From positions 62,001 through 126,000 of the forward strand of contig MU863929.1 of NCBI GenBank assembly GCA_033296885.1: a stretch of DNA of 64,000 bases. The letters run 5' to 3'. This document shows positions 21,691-34,388 of the stretch, piece by piece. The notes beneath the pieces are model-generated. The model had not been told where the DNA came from. It made no database searches and saw nothing but the letters and a program-made list of their open reading frames with translations. The DNA comes from Triangularia verruculosa. Its lineage: Eukaryota; Ascomycota; Sordariomycetes; Sordariales; Podosporaceae. The first letter of the stretch is position 1. Every line of letters starts with the position of its first letter. Made by a program: the position numbers and the translations under genes.

Positions 21691-24600
21691 CAAACTTTCC
21701 ACATCATGACATCAGTAACCTTAAGGGCGCTTGCACTTTCATTTCACATAGTAAATCTGTAGTAAGTGCCCGTGCAAGAAGTGCAAGTACTTTAGGTAGT
21801 GAGGTGGGTACCTCTCGTGAGCTGTCCAGTTGGTCGCAGTCCTGGCCACAAAGGCAGATCTTGGGTGACATCATGATCCAGAGTTTGAAGAGGAGTTTCA
21901 AAGCCGGCCGACTGTCTGGAATATTCTCTCAGAGTCCAAACAGCATCTGATGAGCATTGCAGCAGAGTTATAACTGAGGAAAGAGCCGGGAAGCCGATCG
22001 AGTACTGGCGGGCTTTCCAAATTATGAGAGAGGAAGGCCAATAGGATCCAGGATGTAGCAGTTGATGGATGTTGATGAATGTTTTGAACCAAGTAGACAT
22101 GCAAGCTAACTACCACCTCGCTCAGGTGAGGACAAGGTTGGGCAAGGTGAGGGCATTCACAGACCCCGGTGTTTATCTTATCTCTTATCGGCATTTCCTT
22201 ATCTGGGCCAGACCCGCCATTGGCTGCCGAAATTTCTTCGGTCTTGGCGGTGCTGTTGTGTCAAGATAATCAGTAGCTCAGAGGCTGTCTGGGTTGAGAG
22301 TCAGGAGGCATACAGACAGTATCCGGTTATCTGTATCTTGAGGAGGATGCTACTTTGACCGGATGAGTTCAAAACACGAGCTCGAGAACGATTCACATGG
22401 TAGCGACGTTCATATCGTCAAGAGCACACAGTGAATATGGAAACAATGTTAATTTGGCTATCAGTCTGAACTGGCACTGGTGAAGTGAAACAATAAGTCA
22501 GTTCTCCTTTGTTTTGCCGGTAGAACGAGTGTGTAAGGTATACATCTGGTTCTTACGTTGTGCAATGCACGTGGCTTCCGTGCTCGCTCCGTGTCGTACC
22601 TTAAGCACACCAAAGGAAGAAACTGCCATACAAAAGGTACCGAGAATGAGGGGAACCTTGCACGGGTCGTAACTACTCAGTCGTATACCGGGGTTCTCAT
22701 GCTTGCTGGGGTGCTCTCGCCCTGAAAACCACCACTTGATCTTGGCGTAGCTACACTGGTCTCCAAGGAAGTCGGGGATAGAGACGTGCGATATCTGGAT
22801 TTATTGCGCTGGAAAGGAGCGAATGAAGTATCGATATCCGTGTTGATGTCGGCATAGTGAGGGACAGGTGCCAGTGTTCTAGAATGTTTCACTGCTTGTT
22901 CGGTACGAAGATGTCGCATGACGTTGTGTGATCGTCAAACGATGTCATACGATGGGATTTCAACTTCACCCCTGAATATACATATTAGCGTAAGCACCTT
23001 GCTAGTCCTTGTCACCCAAGTGAACCCAGGTAAAGTTGTAGTTGAATATTGTCGATATTCCTCTGAGGCCCTGGTGGATCAACGTGCCGCGCCTCAACCA
23101 TGTTTGTTTCGCAAACAAACTGACGGATACCGACAGTCAACACGCATAAACCCACGGCTATCCACCGAGAATGTCTGCGCTCTGACTTTCTCAAGCCAGT
23201 CACAAACACGCAGAACTTTCAAATATGTGCGGCACCTTCCTTTAGGGGTACAAAAACCGTCTTGCCCGCTCCCTGTCCGGGTTCTCCGCACCCCGTGGAG
23301 TCTCCAAGCATATCGTTCCGGCAAATCCTCTTTGATGGCACCCTCCACCGAGGCTCGGCCCGCAGGCCTTCGAAGCTTGAATCAACGTCAACCTTTTGAC
23401 CTGCAAGTATACCCGGTCGAAGTGAACAGCAGCCTACTGTATAACCATGGATTGCGGATGATAGGCAGAGTATGAGAAAGACTGGCTTTTTCTCAAAAGG
23501 GTCAACCATAACACCTCCAATAAACCCGGCTGATATATCTGGGCTGCCTGATCAATCGAAGATGTCACATGCGACAAAGCTTAGCCGTTGTGCATGGCAT
23601 GCCTCTCGGAGGATACGTGCTTGTTCCAGACAATAGGCTTGTATCGCCTTCCCTTGTTTCGGCTACCACAGGCTTGGCTAACAACAACTTCTAGAGAACA
23701 TTTTGGTCATGTCCTTTTTCCATGCCTCCTGAAGAAACTTTGCAGTCTGGGTAGCTCTTGAGAGAAGCAGCTAAGTTCGCAAGAGAAGATGCCAGCCGCG
23801 CTCGATTACACGTTTTCAAGCGTATGTGATCCGTCGTTTGGAGAATTCGAGACGAAAGAGGGATGTTCGCTTCACGCATGCCTGGTCGCCATGAAGATTG
23901 TCAGCCAGTATGTCTTTTATTCTTTTGTCGGGTCAGGGGGAGGGCTCACAAAGACGTTTCTAAACCCCACGTTAGATTGCACCGGTTTTGTTATGTTTTT
24001 ACCGTTCCTAGCAACGTCACCAGTCCCGTATTTTCCCCTGTCTTAGATGCCCGCCCGATGGTTGCAAGTGGCAGCCGATAATTTCCCTAGTGGTGCTTCC
24101 GGGCGCTGTGCTGTGGGCGGCGGCTCTTGCCACAATATGGGCGCAACCTACCATCGCAAATCCATGGTTGCTGTCCCCTGGCATGTTGGGACTTCGGCTT
24201 TACAGACACCAGCGAATTTCAGAGATTGGAACATTGGCGCATATATGCCGCAGAGTCCTAGATATTTGCGCAAGGAAGTTGAATGCTGATGTCTTTGAAC
24301 TTCTACGTTGTCAGGTTCAGCTGCTTGGCTGAGGAACAAAACCCCCATCGCGCATTCGGGATAGCCACCCAGCTCCATCCAAACGGCGCCAGCTCATCAG
24401 CCCCACCCACCCATCCACGGCCACCACAGGAACCTGGAGTCAACGCTGCGATGTGGCGTCGAATGACGGAGCATCAGATGGAACAAGAGTGCCCTCATGG
24501 GGCGCACGCAACGACATCGGCATCTCGTCCGGTTGGTGTTCCTGACATAGCCCAGAGTCTGCAATGCGAGAGCATGATGCAACGAATTTTTCGAACTGCT

Positions 24601-27264
24601 TCAGGAACGGGAATCACCTCATCGACCAATCCATGACCAGCCTGAGTGGGACGCACTGGAAATGTCCAGGCAAGGAAGAGGAAGGGATTGGGCACCAGAA
24701 AGCTCGCCAGAAAGGATTTCAACAGATCTCCGTGTCCCGGAGCTGTGAAGGCTGGAAAGCGTCTTGGCGTGCGACCCGCCGAGTCCGCCTTGCAGTCCGT
24801 TGGTGCCGCCCACCGCCGACTGACCTTGCAAGACAGACGAGTCAGCAGGAGTGAGCAGGACCGGCTTTGTCCCAGGTTTCAAATTGGCACCCGCCAGAGG
24901 ATCGGCTTTTGCATTGCTGTGACTAACCTTGGGCTGAGACCTTTGTTGTACTTTAAATTCCCTTTTATTCATCGCAAATGGATGGCAGTAAATAGTTTAT
25001 GGTCAGTGGCTTTGTGTGTTTCTTGTCGATGACAGATGATAACATTGCTTGCTACCATACGGAGAAGTTGCCGTCCGCCACCGCTAATCTGTCTGCTCTG
25101 ATGTCGCTGGGTCCCCGAGGTACACCAGCATTCTTCCACTTCTTTCGTCCCCGCCCAGACGCTCTGTGAAATACGTGACACTCGGCAAGATCACTCCGAC
25201 CTGGTCTTTTATCTGAGATCGCCTTTCCTAAACCGTCTGGTGCATATATTCCCAATTTTGTGTTACACAAGAGGGAGTGTATTTCTATTTTAACATGTTC
25301 CTGACGGTTCAAGTCCGCTGTCTGGCACCACTGCCCCTCCACTCCCCCTCCACTTCCCCGTCATGAGCAGCGAGAAGTTTCCCGAGTCGAGTGGATCCCA
25401 TGTCCGTCCCTGGTCGTCACCACAGCAAGTGCGAGTGGAGCAATTTGCCACCTGCGGACCCATGTTGTCTCTGTTGCGGCTTCCGTTCTCCCTTTCTGCT
25501 GCCAACTTTTGCGCCATGGACAATGGCTTGATGGATCCTTGGCCTCTATCCAACGCCAAAACTTGCGCCGACTGCCCCTGCCCGCTGTCTTGACCTTTGA
25601 GCCTGTTTCCTTTCCTCAACAGAATTTATTTCTGTCAAAGTGGCCAGCTAGCATCGACAGAACGGATTCTTTCCTCGCCAGTTTCCTTCTCTTGTTAGAT
25701 ATCTGCAACTCGCTGCTGCCCTCACCAAACCGACTCCACATACACCTCGGCCACCGCTTGATCTTCTGCAGGCCACGATAGGGAACGCTGTAGCCGCCGC
25801 TGTCGAGCTTTGGGTATCTCCTCACCTCCTGCAAATAGAAGAATGGCTCCGCCCGCAGCTGGCCCAAGTGGTAGACACATCATCATTGCTGCTCCCGCCC
25901 CGCTACCGCCTGTGTCTGTACCGAAACATGATCCACAGGCTGGCCGGCGGATCGTGCTGTGAACTGTTACCTTGATATTGAAGTTGGTCGCGATCCTATA
26001 CCAATCCCGTCGTCAGTGCTGACATCGTCAACAGGAGGATGCTTCTGTCAACCTACCAACGGTCTATCAACTCGACCACAATGGAGCATCTTTTCCGTGG
26101 GTCGGCGACGCACCACCAAGCTGCTGTCGATCCGAGTCCAGGCCGCCATTTCGAAATACGATCTTTTATCAGCCATCATGCCGACTTCAATCCCAACTCT
26201 CGCCTCAAAGGTGTTTCTCCGCTGTTGGTACATCTGAACCTGCTTGGACAGGACAGCCACACTATATTGCCTTCTCATTCCGTGAGGGTTGCATGGTAGA
26301 ACCCGGTCGGTCATCCGAAAAAGTGTGCTATTGTCCCTGCTGAGCAATCCCGGTGGCAGTTCTCTCCTCGTCAATATCTTGGTCATCAATCATCGTCGGC
26401 CTACGACATCATCAACGCGGTGGCTCGCGGCCTGGTTTCCATGGTGTAGGGCTGGTGTTCATCTTCGGAGTGGAATATTCGATCGGTACAGGCAGGAAAA
26501 CAATCGGTAAAGGCTGGATGAGAACAAAGCGGAAGTTTAGAGGAAAGAGAGTTCGGCGGTCAACATCAAGGGCGAGGCTTTGGAACAATATATGAGACTT
26601 TTTAATAACAAGCTTGGCATTATTCTATGCTATGCCCTTGTGCAGCACCCCCTCCTGCATGCAAGCAGTGTCATTCGCTGCTCTGCCGCACACCCGACCC
26701 CTCGTCACCCTCCTTCAGGATTTGATGACAGCCTGGTGTAATCACACTCTAACTCTACCATCAGATTGAGTATCGCGTTTCAAAAAGTCGCTGCCCCGAA
26801 TCAATTATTTTACACTTACGATCTAATCAAACGGCAGGTAAGGTAAGTGTCAATTACGCAATGAGGTCAAGAAGTCTTCTTGTCAGCAGCGTTGTCTACA
26901 AAACTTTGACTCAGTCCACAGCCTCGTGCCTATTCAGCTGTTGGCTGCAGCACAAGCTCTGCATAAAGCATGCCCTGCACGTTCTGGTTGCCCGTCAAGC
27001 ATAGGATGAAGCACTGTTACCATGATGCAGTGCCCCATTAGGCACAATGTGCAGAAGTAGGCATTCTTCTGCTTACATCTAGATAGACGAGGCTCTAGGA
27101 AGAACGCGAGGACTGGAGCATATGAACCAAGATGACCCCTGTCGAAGTTTTGACAGTTGCCGTCCGACTTACTTCCCTTCATCATCCCTTCTCGTTCTAT
27201 ATCTCGTCTACTGGACCTTCGGCTCAGTATCAGATAGTTCGGGCACCTCAAAGCATCGATAGCA
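21691..27264. other. Gene-poor 5.6-kb region
   Basis: I cannot support a protein gene here. The longest frame (22918-23475 +) has no domain, signal or convincing codon pattern. A spliced reading from ATG 25844 (MAPPAAGPSGRHII...) across a GTGAAC donor to GTCAACAG is possible but unsupported. Base composition is ordinary (not strongly AT-rich), and no terminal repeats or transposase fragments were recognised. The last part (about 26900-27264) is the likely promoter of the DUF6594-like gene. A cluster of four GATA sites lies at 22173-22203. Confidence 0.45.
22173..22203 (-). promoter_or_regulatory. Cluster of four GATA-factor sites
   Basis: TTATC occurs at 22173, 22178, 22185 and 22199 (GATAA on the minus strand), four in 31 bases. 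Fungal GATA factors (AreA/NIT2, siderophore and light regulators) bind clustered GATA sites. No recognisable gene is adjacent, so function is unproven. Confidence 0.4.
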
Positions 27265-28592
27265 ATGGCCGAGCTCGATAACGTCAACCTCTCGGAAAGA
27301 GGTGAAGCGTCAGCAGCTTCCCCCGGTGAGTTCACTACTAGTAACCTAGTGAATGTTTCGTGGCCGTATGTCTAACTAAAGCTTTGTTTATCAGCCACCG
27401 GGAGTCCTATCAGTGCTTCAGCAACCTTGCAAGGCACAGAATTTCCATTTCCAGAAGCCAAAGAGAATGAAGGTTAGTTCACCTTATTTCTCATCCCTAC
27501 CTACCTACTTTCCTTATAAATTCCTTTATGGTCGTCCTATCTGATCACATCGACAGACGATACACCAGGACATACTGGAATCGCCCTTTACAAAAAGTTA
27601 TGCCGAGAGTGGTGCTTCTTTCCTGCTCTTGAGGCCGAGTTCTCGCTGGCTCTTGGTTTCTGGGCAGCAGGGGTTCGCAACACGTTTCAAGAACTCAAGT
27701 TACTCGAGCGAGAAAACCAAGCCCAGGGTCTTGAGGACTACAAACAGCACCGGCCCAACGGAGAGTTTGGAGCCAGGAAAGAGGAGTTGATGAACAGACT
27801 CACAGTGGAATTGAAGGAATTCTGTATGGTCTTTTTATTTTCGGAACGACATGGCATAAAAGTTTTGACTCTCAGATGCTAATCAGAGCTTTCTTTATAA
27901 CCTCAGCGACGTTGTTCAACTCTGCCAATGGTATCATGCACCAGCACGCCCCAAATGTCACGGTCCTGAATGAGTTCAGAGGCTGGTGTTTCAACAGGCT
28001 CGGCCTTGATCCCTCGGATAGTGGGCTGGCGGCCGAGAACTACAAGGCCTTGGGTCCACGGCCAAGCATGATCGACGAGTTTCTACACTCTGTCGTGAAG
28101 AACACGGTGAAACTATGGATCAAGTTCAGGGTAAGTGAGGCACACGCGATCAATCTCTTCATACACATGTCTTATATCTTCTTGGGGCGCTGACATACCC
28201 ATTCTTCCCTCCAGTCCTTCATCCACCGTCTCCTACCCACCAAATCCACCTCGCCCGCCCCAGTCTCCATCGTTCTGGGCTACACCACCCTTCATATCCT
28301 CTCTCACCTCCTCGTCGTCGTGCTGGCCGTGGTATTTTTTGCCATGCCACTCTGCGTCATGTACATGGCACCTTTGAAGAAAGCCGACCTCGTCATTGTG
28401 ACAATTTCCTTTAGTCTGCTGTTCTGTGTTGGGTCATTCTACTTTGGCGGTGGTAGCGGTGGCCTCAAGACAGACACCAAGTTCTTGCTTCTGTTCGCGT
28501 ACACAAGTGTGATGGCGACCCTGCTTTCCAACTTGGCGCCGCATCAGGAACTTCAACAGGGTCAAAACTGTGCTTGTATCGCGCCGAGTTGA
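27265..28592 (+). CDS. DUF6594-like protein with C-terminal membrane segments
   Basis: Five exons: 27265-27325, 27395-27472, 27557-27823, 27907-28130 and 28215-28592, giving 335 aa. All donors are GTRNGN (GTGAGT, GTTAGT, GTATGG, GTAAGT) and all phases agree. The N-terminus (MAELDNVNLSERGEASAAS) is disordered. The middle (LYKKLCREWCFFPALEAEFSL, then a helical LLERENQAQGLEDY segment) is soluble and helical. The last third carries three hydrophobic segments at about residues 233-258, 265-285 and 295-312, separated by a short MAPLKKADL link. This layout matches the fungal DUF6594 family (long helical body, C-terminal transmembrane cluster), whose function is unknown. The family name is by resemblance only; the gene structure is well supported. 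Confidence 0.75.
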
Positions 28593-30371
28593 GCATGGAG
28601 GTACTACTCAGCTTACAGATGGACGTTATGTCGACTTCTTTACTCTTTCTCACTATTCTGGCCTATGAGCTGAGACTTTCTTTTATTTTCATTTTAATTT
28701 CATTTCAATTTCTTTTTACTTCCCGTCTACATCAGTCACGAGATATTTCCCTTTACACCTAAGGTAGTCTTTTTTAAAGTCGAATGACCTCGTCTTCCCT
28801 TCTCATGACACGCAGTATTTTCTTTATAATGTTTTATATCTTGCAAGATTTCAAGTCTGTCTTGAATGCGGTATTGCAGCGATGTGCGATGAGTGATGAG
28901 GAACAGACAGTTATCACAGGGCGGGTGATGCGGAAGCCTGCCTACCTACTATTTTTTAAAGAAAGTTGAAAATCATTTAATCATCTAAGCTTTTCAGGTC
29001 TTTTATCCAAGCTTACCTATATAGTTATAATCTCAACTGTCATTTCTATTTATCCCGATATATAAATCTTATTCGTCCCAGCTCCAAGGGCCTTATATTC
29101 AAGCTTATGGCAACGTCTGTCCGAACTTTGTAAGCCCGTAAATCTGAATTAGGGAAGCCGTTCATCCTAATCCACATAGGTACGTAAGCTATATTACATT
29201 TCTTCATAGAGGTGGTGACAGCCACACGCCATTGGATGTGTAACGCTCGTACCACAGCATCCTAGAAATCTTGGCTAACAGTTGCCAGCCTAAGTACAGG
29301 GATATCAGATGTACCTGCTCTCCAAAAACGCAACGGATCTAAGGGAATAAACTGCCTTTCATGCTCTTGCAAAACCTTGCATTTCTCCTACCTTACCTAG
29401 GTGAAGTTATTTGCCTTACCATGTTCCTTCATCTAAAAATTTCAACCTTCAGTTCAAGCTTCGAAACACTGTAGTCTGAGCTTTCGAAAGGTAGATATGT
29501 CCAAGCTTCCAGACCTTCCATCCCAGCATCTTCAGTCCTTTGTCTGAACTTCTTCTCTTCACTCTATATAAAAGGGATCAATTTACAACAAAAGGATGTA
29601 TTTCAAAGAGCTTAACTTAGTCTATCTTCAGTCCAAACCGAATTTCCATCTAATATAAGTATTCAATATCATCAGTCTCAACAAGTTATATGCTCCATCT
29701 TAAGCCCATATAATTCCAGTTTACTGTGTCCTCTCTTTAACCTATCAATAAACGTACTAGCTAGGATGATGTATATGCTATACTGGGACAAAGAGAGCGT
29801 GACAGCCCCTAATCTTTCGAGATCACTTCAAGGCTTGTAATATCAGATATCTCAGAAAGAGGCCTGGGTATTCGCAATCTTTCAAAGCCTTGTGAACTGT
29901 TTTTAAAGGCCTTTAGACTATCTCTAGGGGCCTGAACACTATTTTAAGGGCCTGTTTACTATCTATAAATGTATTTAATTTCTATGAAGACCTTTACACT
30001 ATCTTTTAATGCCTTCAAATTATATTTAAACGCCTCACATCTATCTTTAAATACCGTGCCAATATCTGAAAACGCCTTAATACTATCTTTGAATGCCCTT
30101 TACTATCTTTAAACACATTGGAACTATCTCTTGAGGCCTCCCTTTCGTATAGCAACCCCTATACCTTATGTTTTACCAGGACACGTAGATCTGAAAACTC
30201 TCAGTCTGAGATACAGGATGCATCGGTCTCAGCATGAGGGCTTACTACGTTATATCACATTCAGAGCTCCACATTCCCATATCCAAGCTCAAGAGACAAA
30301 ACACACAAGCAACTAGACGTATTATTGCTTTGCCGAACACATTGGCAGTACCGCTGACTATCTATTTACAT
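28593..30371. other. AT-rich convergent spacer with minisatellite
   Basis: 1.8 kb between the DUF6594-like stop and the DBP10 stop. It is AT-rich from about 28960 and contains loosely repeated CTTCAGTC/AAGCTT-type motifs at 29440-29700. The 21-bp repeat array lies at 29877-30140. No gene is supported. Confidence 0.5.
29877..30140 (+). repeat. Degenerate 21-bp minisatellite, about 12-13 units (locus 2)
   Basis: Tandem, diverged units approximate TTTAAAGGCCTTTAACTATC (20-21 bp). The phrase ACTATCTTT recurs, for example near 29922, 29955, 29997, 30083 and 30104. The unit and orientation match the array at 12024-12179. There is no reading frame through it. Confidence 0.75.
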
Positions 30372-33219
30372 CTACCTCCTAGGCCTCTTGCTAGGCCTAG
30401 CGTTCTTCTCCCTCTTCTTCTCAGCAATCGCCCTCGCCTTTCTAATATCCGTAGCGCTCTTAAGCTCCCTCTTCGAGCCCTCACCATCCTTGAACTTGCC
30501 AATCCTCTTCTCCCTGGCCTCGGCAACCCTCTTCTTCCGAACATGGTAATCATCCCTGAACTTATCTGCCTCCTTCGGCGCCTTCTCCTGCTTGTGCTTA
30601 TACCTAGCACCGCCCTCTTGATGACCAGGTCCATTGGCAAGTCTGGCCAGACCAGGCTTCTCCAGCTCGCCCACACCCGGAAGACGTCCAATACGGTTGG
30701 ACTTCTTCCACTTATCGAACCTCCCAGACTGGAAAGAAGCAGCAATCTTGACACCGGACTCGCCACGGATCATCTTGGCGCCCTTGGAACCGTCATCGTC
30801 GTTGGCACGGGAGACGTACTTGCTGTGACGCTTATCCCAACGCAACTTGGAGCGGGTAGGTAAGCCAAAGGCCTTGGCGCCGTCGTCGTTTGCGAGGTCC
30901 ATAGCGGCATCACGGGCGGCGGTGACGAAGTGGGAGGAGTGGACGCCACCAGAGTGAACGCCATAGGCCTTCTCTTCGGCTGCTGAGGTTGTGCGGGGGG
31001 TGTAGGACATGAAGATCTCGGGATCTTGGAAAGATGTTAATGGGTCGCCGCCCTTGGTCTTTTTGGCTGACTTGGAAGAGGTGACGGTGACTTCCATTTC
31101 AGAGCCATAGTCATCTTCCTCCTGTTCTGATTCCCAAGCATCTTCCTCCTGCTTAGAAGGCTCATCATTCTCGTCGTCATCGCCGTCGGAATCGGAGTCA
31201 AATTCACTGCCGGCCTTGGGACCATCACCATCTGACATCTCTACATCGGAATCGTTCTCTCCCTTGGTGATTCTGCGTGGCGCGACCTTTGTTCGGAAAC
31301 TGCGCATCACCTCGGCGGCCTTGTTCCTGTGGGACTTCCCCTGGGGACCGATCTCAAAGACGGTTTCCTGAGGCTTAAACAAGCTGATTCTGGAGAGTAG
31401 ATCGTCGCGGGCTTCCTCAGCGACGATAGCCTCCTCGCCAAACAGCGGGTGAAGTTGTGTCCAGCCCTTTGAGTTGATGATCTCACGGGCTCGCTTAGCG
31501 CTGGAGCTGGAAGCCGAGTTTCTGGTCCTCATGTAGAGTTTCTCGGCCTTGATTGTAACACCCCTGAGCGCATTGATGTCTCCTTCTTCGTTCAAAACTT
31601 TGTTGACCCACTCCGTTTGGTTTTCGAGGTCCGACCTCTTCAGTGCACCAAGTACGACATCTTGAGCAAATGAAGGATCTTGTCCATCTTTACCTGTGAC
31701 CAACCTCCGGCCTAGGAAAAGCTGCAAGTCAAGGAGATATGGCAAATCGGACTCCCTCACCAGGGCATAAGCCCAACCGCGCTGGCCAGCACGTGCTGTA
31801 CGGCCAACACGATGGACAAAAACCTTTGGCTGAGGAGGGAAGTCGTAGTTGATGACATTAGCGAGAACCGGAATATCGATACCACGGGCTGCGACATCCG
31901 TGACCACCAGAATGTTTGTTCTTCCTCGCCTGAAATCGTCAACCTGGATCTTTCTGGCGGTTTGGTCCAAGGAACCATAGATGTAAGAAACGGCAAAGCC
32001 AGCATGGCGGAGGAGATGTGCAATGTATTCGACGTGATGTTTTGTAGCGGTGAAGATGATGGTCGAACTAAAGCCGGTTTGTTAGCACAAGTCCAAGAGA
32101 AAAGAAGCAATTTACCACTCACTGTGCTGTCGGCTTCTCCTTGAAACTGAGTCTGTCAGAACCACGCTTGCGCTTTCCCCGAGAGTTATTTGGATCAGCT
32201 TCGTCCGTTGGTGCCCCTTCTGGCGTTCCCATTGGCATCTTGATAATATCATGAAGAATGTGCAGCAGCGCGCCCTCCTTTTCGCCACCCTTGACAGAGA
32301 AGAAGGCGCTCTCCATGTCAGGAGATACCTTGGTCTCGGCATCCAATCTCACCAGGCTGGGCTCTTGCAAACCGGCCCTGGCAAACTCGACCAAGGAAGA
32401 TGGCAGAGTCGCTGAGAACAAAAGCGTTTGTCTTGATGGCGGCAGCGCGTGCAGAATCTCGGTGAGTTGCTCTGCGAAACCCATTTCGAACAGGCGATCA
32501 GCCTCGTCGAAGACCACGTATTTGATCGAGGAGAGGTTGAGGTTCATTTCAACCTTCAGATGCAGGAAACGACCGGGTGTCGCAATAATTATATCGGGAT
32601 TCGTAGCCATCTGTGCGAATTGCTCCTCCAGGCTGTCACCACCAACGAGGAGAATTGTTTTAAGATCCGTGCCACGTCCAAGTTCTTTGACAACCTTCAG
32701 CGTCTGAAGCGCCAATTCACGCGACGGAGAGAGAATCAATGCTCTGGCGCCGACCTTGGAGCTGTGTCCCTTCAAACGCTCAATCATAGGGATGACGAAA
32801 GCAGCCGTCTTGCCGGAACCTGTTCGAGCCATGCCAACAACATCTCTCCTTTCCAGGACCAGGGGAATAGTCTTCCGTTGAATAGGGGTGGGAACGGAGA
32901 AGCCCTTCTTCGTGATAGCCCTGAGCAGATTGGCATTCAGGCCCATTGCTTGAAACCCGCCGCCCTTTTTTACTGTTTTCCCCGTGATGTCCTTGGTTTT
33001 CCTATTCGCGCTGCGTTGTGAAGCAGCAATGAAGTCCTCGTCGCCATCCGCATCTTCGTCTTGTGCCGTCATCAAGTCTCCAAAGTCAAGGTCGAAATTT
33101 GCCTGTCCTCCAGTCTTACTGACAATCTCGAAATCGCCATCGCTCTCGTCGGCGAACAGGGACCCCGCTATGTCGACCTCGTGCTCCGACGGAGTCGGGG
33201 ACGCCGCGCGTCTCTTCAT
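30372..33219 (-). CDS. DBP10: ATP-dependent RNA helicase DBP10
   Basis: DEAD-box helicase of 60S ribosomal subunit assembly (nucleolus). Two exons: 33219-32123 and 32067-30372, with intron 32122-32068 (GTGAGT...TTTAG), giving 930 aa, a normal length. The upstream TTG-started extension is dropped in favour of ATG 33219. Motifs in order: Q motif (GFQAMGLNANLLRAITKKGF, with PTPIQ), Walker A ARTGSGKT at 131-138, PSRELALQ, TPGR, DEAD at 238-241, SAT at 269-271, then across the splice STIIFTATKHH, DVAARGIDIP and HRVGRTARAGQRG. The C-terminus has acidic stretches, the DBP10CT domain (YTPRTTSAAEEKAYGVHSGG) and a Lys/Arg-rich tail. It shares a 390-bp divergent promoter with the J-domain gene. Part of its C-terminal region was copied to 21163-21347. 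Confidence 0.97.
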
Positions 33220-33608
33220 TGCAGACAATTGGGTATTTTTCGCTGCAGTAGTTGAATTTTAGGCCGGCCGCGACTCGTAGAATCAGACTGGTGTATGGTA
33301 ATAAGCGGTGGTTGTGGTGATCCTGGAGCTTGAGCTTGAGGACGGGAGCTGTTGTAAATTTTCGGAAGCACTGAGCCTGCCATTGATACTGCTCACCAAA
33401 ATTTAGTGGGGCCATCCTTATCGGCTGGCTTATCAGCGGCTATCAATCGCTCGTCAACATTGGCGCATTGCGACCTGCATCGAACCCTTCTGGATGTCGC
33501 AGCTGCATCTTGCTCATTCAACACTTTCTCCCTGGCCTTCTTTCTCGCGCGGCTAAACTCGACATCTATCTTTCAATCGCCAACCGCTCGCAACGACAAG
33601 TAGCCAAA
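33220..33608. promoter_or_regulatory. Divergent promoter DBP10 / J-domain gene
   Basis: 389 bases separate the two start codons. It contains AAATTT-cored sequences (about 33355 and 33399) that recall the RRPE element of ribosome-biogenesis genes, and TTATC/GATAA sites near 33418-33438. Assignment of function is an inference. Confidence 0.5.
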
Positions 33609-34388
33609 ATGTCAACCCCCAAACCAGCAGAGGGTGCCGCTGCACCAGCCGACACCGCCCCAGTTGACACCCGCGATGCGCTCGAAGTCCTCGAGTCGGA
33701 GGCCAAAGAGTGGGACAAAGTAGGTGATCGCAAGCAACCGCATTCCCATCGCATCTCGATGCGATCTCAACCACCAATATTTCCGTCACGATACTAACCC
33801 CCACAACCACAGGACGCCGAAATTGACCGCATCCTCAAAGCATTCCGCCTAAACGCCTACGCCGTCCTCGGCCTGAAACCCGGCGCCCCCGAATCCGACA
33901 TCAAGAACCTCTACCGCAAAAAGTCCCTCCTCATCCATCCAGACAAAACCAAAAACCCCCTCGCCCCCGATGCCTTCGACCGTCTCAAAAAGGCCCAAAC
34001 CGAGCTTATGGATGAGAAGCACCGCGCCCGGTTAGACGAAGCCATCGCCGACGCCCGCATGCTTCTCATGCGAGAGATGAAGCTTACCGTTGACTCTGAG
34101 GAGCTCAAGACCCCTGAGTTCGAAAAGAAGTGGGACGAAAAGACTGTTTTTGTTTTGGTAGAGAACGAGCAAAGGAGAAGGCGACAGATGAAGGCGCAGC
34201 TACAGGAAGAGGGCAGAGAGCAGAGAAAACAAGATGAGGAATTGGAGCAGAGGAAGAAGAAGAGACAGCATGAAGAGGACTGGGAGAAGACAAGGGACCA
34301 GAGGATTGACAGTTGGAGGCAGTTTCAGAAGGGCAAGAACGGGGAGCCGGAGAAGAAGAAGAAAAAGAAGCTGAAGCCGATTGGGTGA
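33609..34388 (+). CDS. spf31: J-domain protein of Spf31/DNAJC8 type
   Basis: Two exons: 33609-33719 and 33813-34388, with intron 33720-33812 (GTAGGT, branch ACTAAC, acceptor CACAG), giving 228 aa. The J domain covers about residues 50-112, with the HPD motif at 79-81 (LIHPDK), preceded by the LEVLESEAKEWDKD linker. The second half is a highly charged helix rich in Glu, Lys and Arg, ending in a poly-Lys tract (KKKKKKLKPIG). This is the architecture of Spf31/DNAJC8, an Hsp70 co-chaperone linked to the spliceosome. It is transcribed divergently from DBP10. Confidence 0.88.

Noticed and set aside
22918..23475. 185-residue plus-strand frame in the gene-poor region
   Set aside because: No signal, domain, repeat or splice support; length is within what random sequence gives in this composition.
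25844..26340. Possible two-exon gene starting MAPPAAGPSGRHII
   Set aside because: A GTGAAC donor and CAACAG acceptor can be joined, but the product has no recognisable feature and the second exon reads equally well in two frames.
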